Shown: positions 56,893-64,000 of the stretch, piece by piece
How positions within the stretch are numbered: position 1 is the stretch's first letter
Layout: each line of letters opens with the position of its first letter
Assembly (NCBI GenBank): GCA_037179515.1
Contig: JAXCGZ010019130.1
Coordinates: 1 to 64,000, forward strand
Direction: 5' to 3'
Origin: Halocaridina rubra
Taxonomy: Eukaryota; Arthropoda; Malacostraca; Decapoda; Atyidae
Length of the DNA: 64,000 nt
Made by a program: the position numbers and the translations under genes
Notes under the pieces: generated by a model
The model's input: only the letters and a program-made list of their open reading frames with translations
What the model was told of the DNA's origin: nothing
Database searches by the model: none

Positions 56893-58445
56893 TACAATGT
56901 ATAAGTTTGTTGAGTGTGGTAGGAAAAGTGTATGGTAGGATACTGGTTAATAGGATTAGGGATAAGACAGAATATGTGATCGCGGAAGTGCAGAGTGGCT
57001 TTAGGAGAGGTAGAGGTTGTATATATCAGATTTTTATAGTTAGGCAGTTATGTGAGAAATATTTAGCAAAAGGTAAGGATGTGTATTTTGCATTTTTGGA
57101 TCTGGAGAAAGCATATGATAGAGTTGATAGAGAGGCTATGTGGAATGTTTTGAGATTATATGGAATAAATGGTAAATTGTTGCATGCAGTGAAGAGTTTG
57201 TATGAGGGCAGTAGAGCTTGTGTTAGGGTAGGGAATGAAGTGATTGAGTGGTTTCCAGTGAGTGTGGGACTGAGACAGGGATGTGTGATGTCACCATGGC
57301 TGTTCAATTCGTATATTGATGGAGTTGTAAGAGAGGTGCATGAGCGAATGCGTGGTCGAGGTTTGAGAATGGTAGATGGGGATGATAACGAGTGGGAGCT
57401 GAATCAGTTGCTGTTTGCAGATGATACTGTGGTGGTGGCAGATTCAGAGGAAAAACTGCGTCAGTTAGTGTCAGAATTTGGAATGGTGTGTGAGAGAAGG
57501 AAGTTGCGAGTGAATGTGGGAAAGAGTAAGGTTATGAGGTGTACAATAAATAAGGATGGTGCTGGATTGAATGTTATGTTGAATGGAGAGACACTTGAGG
57601 AAGTTAAGCAGTTGTAAGTATTTAGGCTCGGTTATACCTGCGAATGGTGGAGTGGAAGCAGATGTGTGTCACAGAGTGAATGAAGGATGTAAAGTGTTGG
57701 GTGCATTGACAGGAGTGATGAAGAATAGAGGGTTGGAAATGTATGTTAAGAAAGTTTTGTATGAGAAAGTGGTTGTGCCAACTGTGATGTATGGATCAGA
57801 GTTATGGGGTATGAAAGTAAGTGAGAGACGGAAACTAAATGTGTTTGAGATGAAATGCCTGAGGAGTATGATTGGTGTATCTCGACTGGATAAGGTTAGG
57901 AATGAAGTGGTGAGAGCAAGAATGGGTGTGAGGAGAGAAATTGCAGGCAGAGTAGATATGAATGTTCTGAGATGGTTTGGCCATGTGGAAGGGATGGATG
58001 ATGAAAGGCTGCTGAAAAAGGTGATGAATGCGAGAGTTGATGGGAGAAATGCTAGAGGGAGGCCTAGGTTTGGATGGATGGATGGAGTAAGGAGAGCCCT
58101 GAATGATAGGAGGATGGATGTGAGGGAAGCAAGCAAGCATGCTAGGAATAGGAATGAGTGGCGAGCGATTGTGACGCAGTTCTGATGGGCATCTGCTGTT
58201 ACCACGGGGCTGCATCTTAGAGGTAGCCCTGTGGTAGGGGCAGTAGGAGGAGTTGGCAGTTGTGAAGCAACACAGGTTGTGGAAGAGCCAGGAGGATGGG
58301 CTGTGGCACTCCAGCAGTGCCATCTGAACAGTCGCTAGCTCCCTCGTCATTGCCCATAGAGCAAAGTAATCCCCTTATTGTTTTCCTTTCTTGATGTCGG
58401 CTACCCCCCAATTAAAGGGGGAAACAGCCAAGGTAGATAGATAGA
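56893..58445 (+). mobile_element. RTE-like LINE, RT and 3' tail, one frameshift
   Basis: The frame to 57617 carries the RT core: LSVVGKVYGRILVNRIR, QSGFRRGRGC, FAFLDLEKAYDRVDREAMW, GLRQGCVMSPWLFN and the catalytic QLLFADDTVVVADS. A one-base insertion near 57612 shifts the frame; the other frame resumes with CKYLGSVIPANGG, VMYGSELWGMK, MKCLRSMIGVSRLD, RWFGHVEGMDDE and GRPRFGWMDGVRRALNDRRM, ending at TGA 58183. A 3' UTR with AAAGGGGGAAACAGCC ends in GATA repeats, typical of RTE-type tails. The 5' half (endonuclease) is absent, so it cannot move itself, but apart from the shift it is well preserved. Confidence 0.85.
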
Positions 58446-59039
58446 CCAATAGACAAGTGCAATCTTATTCTCAATTACCTACTTTCATAAAAATGGATTC
58501 TGACTTCATATATAACTAACTATACACATATAGTATCTCTTAATGAATTCCAGATACTCGTATTACTGATAACATGCACAGCTAACCAACAATTACTCCT
58601 CCTTGATTTGCTGGAAATTACAAAATTTAAATAATTATGAAAAAGATTTTCCAATGCACGACAAACTTATAAAAATTTTAAATGAAGAAAACCTGTTCCT
58701 AATAAGTAAAATTGAAATTATATGACTGCATACAGTAATAAATAAGATAGGCAGGATAAGGTTGTATATAATGGTGATATCAAAATTGGTGTAAATTTTC
58801 TTAACATACAGAGAGAGGACAGCCACGTACAAGTATTAGAAGCAAATATAAAAGAATAACATGGTGATTAATAGTAAAAAACAAGTTCGTAATTTGGATT
58901 CATTCACTTTCCATATGAAAAATAATTACAAATAGAAAAATGTATACAAGTAATAACAAATTTATAGAAGCATTAACTTTTACATTATGTTGCTTGAAAT
59001 CACATATGAAGACTACGACTGTTGAGTATGATCTCTTTT
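58446..59039. other. AT-rich stretch, nothing recognised
   Basis: Short frames only. Confidence 0.5.
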
Positions 59040-59191
59040 GGCCCGATTTCTTAAACAGTGTAAACCTAGGATACCAAATTGTTAGTTAGCTAGACACACA
59101 CAAATGGATTTCATGAACGTATCTGATGCAGTTCTGTGTATAGCTAGGATCCCATGTGGGCCTAGGTTTACACTGTTTAAGAAATCGGGCC
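59040..59191. mobile_element. 152-bp MITE with perfect 31-bp inverted ends
   Basis: The left end, starting GGCCCGATTTCTTAAACAG, and the right end, finishing CTGTTTAAGAAATCGGGCC, are exact reverse complements over 31 bases. TTT lies directly outside each end, a possible 3-bp target duplication. The interior is about 90 bp and non-coding. Confidence 0.85.
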
Positions 59192-60199
59192 TTTGGCTCA
59201 CTTTAAAGTATCCTAACAGGTAAGGGTAGAATAAAAATCAAGTTAAGCTTTGAACCCTGTATTTTCATATCTTGAAAGATTACATGTTATATAAATATTA
59301 ACATTATTTGAGAAGACACAAGTTTTTGACATTATTAAGGTCAGAAAGATATATCACTAGCGCATTCAAACTATCTTCAAACTAACCTTGGTAAATAACA
59401 GGTTATTTTCTCTATTAAGTTATAAAAATGTCAAGTATAAAATTGATTATATATTTATTGTCATTGCAGTCTATTGTTTTAGAGTAGTTATTACAAGTTT
59501 CTCTCTTCAAAAACATACAACAATGACAAAAGTCACAATAAATGAGAATATATTGCACCAACATTAAGGATATTGCAGATGGACGGACACACAACAATGC
59601 AGTACACATAAAACAAAATACGCTACTATCCATAAGCCTTAATATAATAGTAATGAAAATCTATTATTTATTACATAAAGCCCTCTGAGAATTCTAGAAG
59701 TTGTGGCCTGTATCCTATATAATGGTGTTTTCATTTCTATTTCCACAGCTATATGAGCAACTCTACAAAATGCTTTTATGTCCAACAGATTCTACTTGTA
59801 CTTCACAATCAGTAAATGCAAAGAACATCCCAATTCTGTTTTCCCATCGAATAAAGTAATATATTAATCCCGTATTTCATAAATGATAATTCGTATCTTA
59901 ATCCACCATCTCGAAATTATTTAAAACCTTAACGTCAGGTCCAGCAACTTTGCAAGAATGCATCATAAGAGTAAATGCAAATTGCAGTTTTGCAAGTAAC
60001 AAACTATGATTAATATATGCTAAACGCCAAAGGCCATGATATATCCATACCCATGAAATTTAGAATAAAACATCAACTGTAATTAGCTAGTTCCTGGTGA
60101 TCTGTAATTAACTACTTTATGGGCATTTTCTGTTTCAAATGTGATATATCCCACGATGCTCTGCAGGGTGGATATAACCACAGCAAGAGACCTAAAGGA
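59192..60199. other. AT-rich stretch, nothing recognised
   Basis: No frames, element ends or arrays were recognised. Confidence 0.5.
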
Positions 60200-60860
60200 C
60201 TGGTTATATCTATGCATTTTTACAAAACTGTCTTCTGTAATGAACCGTTACACGGCCATACATACAAAATATTATTAAAAAAGATTCCTTTTTTTTATTG
60301 AATTACTCTATAATCCTATCTATAAGGTCTGTGATGTATTTGCCTTTTCTTTCATTATATACTATATAGTCAAATCTAAGACATATTAGACAAAACTCTG
60401 TTTTCTTTTTTTAAATGCAATATGGTCATACCTATGAGAGATTGGACAAAAATGTCTTCCGAGAATAACTACTGTACAGATATATCTGATATACAAAACA
60501 AAACTATTTTCTTTAAAAAAAATGCTATAGTTATACATGTATCTGTAAAAAATTATACAAATTTGTTTCCATAATACACTACTAAATGGCTATATCTCTG
60601 AAATATTGCACAAAGTCTGCTCTATATCAGGCTACTAAAAGTGGTCATACCTATTAATTACTGAACAAGCATTTTCGCTTTAAATAAACAACTATATTGT
60701 CATATCAGTTAGAAAGATATACAAAAGAATCTTCAACAATGAACTACCACAAAGCCGTAACTATGATATATTAAACAAAAAATTTTTCATTATGATATAT
60801 GACATAACTATGAAGCTTAATACAAAACTATCGTTTATAATGAACTACTATACAATATTT
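60200..60860. repeat. highly degenerate tandem array, about 55-bp period, about 12 units
   Basis: A GGTCATA-like anchor (variants GGTTATA, GGCCATA, AGTTATA, GGCTATA) recurs at about 60202, 60254, 60312, 60367, 60424, 60529, 60588, 60643, 60698, 60754 and 60801. It is followed each time by ATATTAGACAAA-like then CTTC-ATAATGAACTACT-like phrases. Units differ widely from each other, so the array is old. Confidence 0.6.
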
Positions 60861-61204
60861 CAGGCAGTAGATGCACAGACTGATGAAAAAAGTAATTTCA
60901 TTAAAGATATATTTTAAATTTAAACAACTCAATGTTTACGATGCTATAAGATCATAAAAAAAAAAACCACGTGAAATTGGGAAAATGCACATAACTCATT
61001 TTATTGTTATACAATACAATATAAGTAGTTCTGGAATGGGAAAGCAATGACCACATACAAACTAGAATAAGAGGTTACAATTAGGAGAAAATATGTTCTG
61101 AGACAGAATAACATATCATCACTCACTGTATCATGGAATGTTACCAAATAAAAGAAAGTATCAACTAAAACAAGATACGAACATTAAAGATTACAAAAAA
61201 AGAA
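60861..61204. other. AT-rich stretch, nothing recognised
   Basis: No feature seen before the LINE fragment. Confidence 0.4.
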
Positions 61205-61915
61205 AAGGAGGTATGAAGGTGTGATTGTGATGACAGCACTGTATGGAGCAGAGACTTGGAATACAAAAGAAGATGAAAAGAGCAAGTTGAATGTAATGGA
61301 GATGAGGTGTTTGAGAAGTATGATTGGTGTATCTAGAATAGATGGACTAACAAATGAGGATATTAGGTAGAGAACTGGTGTTGAAATAAAGCTGTTGGAT
61401 AGGTTAGATCACAGATTATTGAGTTGGTTTGGACACATGGAAAAAATGAGTGATGAACAAATAGCAAAGAGTGTGGAGTGCAGAAGTGGTTGGAGTTAGG
61501 CCAAGAGGAAGACCTAAAATGAGATGGATGGATGGTGTGAAATGGGCACTGAATGCATGTAGAACATCAGTGGAGCAGGAAAGAGAGCGTGCAAGACATT
61601 AGAATGAGTGGAGGAAGATTGTGTATAGGTGACACGGGCCAAAGGGATTTCTCGCACCTGTTAGCTCAGTGAACTGTGATGGACGGGTGTGAGGGGAGTT
61701 GCCATGTAACGAAGTGGTGGGGGTAAACCAGATGGGGCTGTCAGGTCTCACTGTAGAATATCCTTGCCCACCTACCTTGTGGGTGACCAAAGCAGGGTGG
61801 CAGGAGGGTATATGTGGTAACCCTTTATCCCCAAGGTGCTAGGAGGAGTAGTTGAGGTATGTGTGGATCATGGTGAATGCGTGTTCTTGGCTCGGCCATC
61901 CCCCTTACATGAGGC
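61205..61915 (+). mobile_element. LINE reverse transcriptase C-terminal fragment and 3' tail
   Basis: Pieces read MTALYGAETWNTKEDEKSK, NVMEMRCLRSMIGVSRIDGL, LLSWFGHMEKMSDEQIAK and GRPKMRWMDGVK, with an in-frame TAG near 61368 and a frameshift near 61487. The tail around CACCTGTTAGCTCAGTGAAC matches, in reverse, 2640-2690. It is related to but distinct from the element at 56893. Confidence 0.8.
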
Positions 61916-62934
61916 CATGTATGTGTATGTATGTATATGTGTGCCTACTTTAAAAATGTTTTTATGGAACTTAAAATTAAAATATTTTTCTCTATTCATC
62001 TAGGAACTACATCTGGAATTAAAAAACATGACATCTAGAATACAAAATATACCTATCTACTCCTTTCTCATTGTCACATCGAATAACTAACAATATTGAC
62101 AACTATGATATGCAGAACTTCCCACTTAACAATAGTGACGTTAATGATAAAATGCAAAAATTAATCATAACACACTGGTATTCCATATTGTCAAGTCACC
62201 TATTAAATAGGCACAGTAAATTCAAACATCTTAAAGTAATGAGAAAACGATACTAGAGAATGCTGTATATTTGAGGCTTTAACTGGATAGCCTCTCTAAC
62301 ACAACTCAGAAGTTGTTCATGAGAATGGCCAACATAGAGCCCAAAACATTCAAATATATATTCTTATTCTGATATTTTTTTACCGATACATATCGTTAGT
62401 ATGAGACTTTGTGATGGAATATTTAGTCTATATACAGCTTTAATATATTTTGCCTTCAGTGTATCCACAATTGGTTAAAAAAAATAATGGAATGAAATGG
62501 GGCTACATCATACTCAGATCATCTTCATCCCTTCAATCAGTTGTTCTAGGATAAAAAAAAAACGATAATTTATTTAGAGAAGGCAGGATTGCCCACTCTA
62601 ACCTCCCCTTATAACTCTTTCAGATAGCTCGTACAACATGCAGTGTGTACAAATGAGAAACTCTTTCTCCCTCACCAAGATATTTAGGAAAATGGCAACG
62701 CATACTTCATAGAAAGACTACTTATAAATATTGCTAATGCTGCATTATAAAAGGGGGGCGTTGTAACAATATACAGTACAAAAAACATGAAATAGTATTT
62801 ACCAAGATCGTTGATATGAAGACTAAAAACCTGGTTCTAAATAGTCAGTTACTATTATATCCACTGATTATTAGTTTCATTTGAAATATCTGACTGAATA
62901 TATGACTAGGTATTATAAATAGACTGTTTTATTT
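61916..62934. other. AT-rich stretch, nothing recognised
   Basis: Begins with a short TATG-type simple repeat left by the LINE tail. No gene or array was seen. Confidence 0.4.
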
Positions 62935-63185
62935 ATTTATCTATGGACCTCCTAGGTGAGCTGCTACTTCCATCCCAGCAGCATTTTCCCTATGTTTTAT
63001 TGGGTCGCTGTTTGCACTACCCTGTTGGAGCTTGTGTTGGTATAGCTTAATTTTACGGCCGCATGCTCTTCCTGGCACCGACGCTTACCGTGATCTGGGC
63101 TTGGAACCGGCACTAAGTTGAGATTGATTTGTTCCCCCAGTGGATTCTTGAATGGGCCACCCACCAGAGGTTGGGTCTTACCTTG
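62935..63185 (+). repeat. GC-richer dispersed repeat fragment
   Basis: Contains ACGGCCGCATGCTCTTCCTG and TGATCTGGGCTTGGAACCGG, then CCCCCAGTGG. From memory this resembles a block common in many animal genomes as part of a retroelement end; I could not verify it here. Confidence 0.45.
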
Positions 63186-63262
63186 TAAAGATGCAGTTGA
63201 GAATATAAATATTAAGTCTCAAAAAAATAATATACAGTTACGTATGGTGCAGTGAATATAAA

Positions 63263-63268
<6 letters not shown>

Positions 63269-63335
<67 letters not shown>
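63269..63335. repeat. (TA)n microsatellite
   Basis: TA dinucleotides directly before the SINE-like block at 63336. Confidence 0.9.
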
Positions 63336-63337
<2 letters not shown>

Positions 63338-63585
63338 TGTGCCCTGTGGGGCGGGCACAATATCAAAGAATAGCCTCACCGTATTCCCTGCGTGTCGTAA
63401 AAGGCGACTAAAAGTGGACGGGGCGGGGGGACTAGGAATCCCCCCCCCTTGTACCAACCTCCTGTGAGACGTCAAAGAAGAGGGGGAGTAGAGGGGAGAA
63501 TAACTTCTCCCCAAACTGTTTTCCTTTTTTGATGTCGGCTACCCCCCAATTAAAGGGGGAAACAGCCAAGGTATATGTATGTACA
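63336..63585 (+). mobile_element. SINE-like element sharing the RTE-like LINE tail
   Basis: Head: CCTGTGCCCTGTGGGGCGGG, then CCGTATTCCCTGCGTGTCGT and AAAAGGCGACTAAAAG. The 3' end GATGTCGGCTACCCCCCAAT through AAACAGCCAAGGTA matches the last 45 bases of the LINE at 58395-58437, followed by TATGTA repeats. This head-plus-borrowed-tail form suits a SINE moved by LINE proteins. Confidence 0.7.
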
Positions 63586-63610
63586 AAATAATCAAGCAGG
63601 GTTTGTAATA

Positions 63611-63917
63611 CAAACACTCCTCGACTTACGAGCTAGTTAGGTTCCAGAAGTCTGTTCAAAGTAGAATTGTTCTGAAGTTGTGTTTAGGTAAAAAAGAAAA
63701 AAGGATTGTACAGTACATACATATGCAGTACTGCATGTACTTAGGCTAAAGACACTTAACTACTACATAAAACATAAAGAATACAGTATTAATTAATTTC
63801 TATACAGTAATAATGTAATAATATAGTACAGTACAGTAATACATACATTAATATATGGGTAGATAATGGGTAGATTTTTGTTCGTAACTTGGTTGTTGGT
63901 AAGTAGGGGAGCTTCTG
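63611..63917. mobile_element. Tigger-like MITE, 307 bp
   Basis: Left end CAAACACTCCTCGACTTACG; right end in reverse CAGAAGCTCCCCTACTTACC. TA lies on both sides. It is in the opposite orientation to 38352-38664 and shares GGGTAGATAATGGGTAG and GTACAGTACAGTAAT. Confidence 0.75.
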
Positions 63918-64000
63918 TATATTATTCTGCTAAACCAAATCCTACTGGAAATATATTTCACAGTAAACACAATCATAAAGTGACTAAGCATCAATCAATA
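63918..64000. other. window end, nothing recognised
   Basis: Only 83 bases of AT-rich sequence. Confidence 0.4.

Noticed and set aside
57026..58350. Long minus-strand frames opposite the RTE-like LINE
   Set aside because: Shadows of the retrotransposon coding strand, without motifs.
62935..63185. Host exon in a GC-richer block
   Set aside because: No open frame with splice borders; sequence style is that of a dispersed repeat.

Overview
The window is intron-rich animal DNA. Genes are split by introns with GT/AG borders, coding density is very low, (TA)n tracts of 50-190 bp recur throughout, and there are many broken non-LTR retrotransposons, tRNA-derived SINEs and short inverted-repeat elements. 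This texture resembles decapod crustacean genomes (shrimp, crab, crayfish); that assignment is an inference from style and repeat content, not from a marker gene.

Four gene-level loci can be assembled by joining exons whose splice phases agree. (1) 1704-5560, plus strand: a broken copy of a TFIIIA-type zinc-finger gene, with fingers 1-7 open, a stop after finger 7, and a SINE at the next splice site. (2) 22027-37840, plus: an eight-exon gene for a FLYWCH zinc finger joined to a MULE transposase domain that has lost several family-typical residues; it is probably a domesticated or decayed transposase. (3) 41333-49298, plus: the complete TFIIIA-like paralogue, seven coding exons, 581 codons and nine C2H2 fingers. 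(4) 49754-55726, minus: a five-exon gene for a 320-residue type I membrane protein (signal peptide, ectodomain with two cysteines, one transmembrane helix, Ser-rich tail) that I cannot assign to a family. It runs tail-to-tail with (3), 455 bp apart.

Layout. 0-9 kb: TFIIIA copy 1, then LINE debris and a compound minisatellite. 9-22 kb: no convincing gene; (TA)n tracts, arrays of about 203 bp and 180 bp periods, and Tigger-like inverted-repeat elements. 22-38 kb: the FLYWCH-MULE gene, whose introns carry several partial copies of one LINE family in both orientations plus SINEs. 38-41 kb: a short element, then a palindromic array of six tRNA-like units in a 272-bp repeat, then another inverted-repeat element. 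41-49 kb: TFIIIA copy 2. 49.7-55.7 kb: the minus-strand membrane-protein gene with a LINE and a Tigger-like element in its introns. 56-64 kb: no host gene seen; a frameshifted RTE-like LINE, a perfect 31-bp inverted-repeat MITE, a degenerate 55-bp array, and LINE and SINE ends.

The two TFIIIA copies share intron sequence as well as exons, so the duplication was segmental. Mobile elements present in one copy and absent from the other allow insertions to be ordered relative to the duplication. The genes show no obvious shared pathway. The one suggestive coincidence is that the Pol III-promoter-bearing tRNA-like array lies 1.2-2.5 kb upstream of the start codon of a gene for a Pol III factor.
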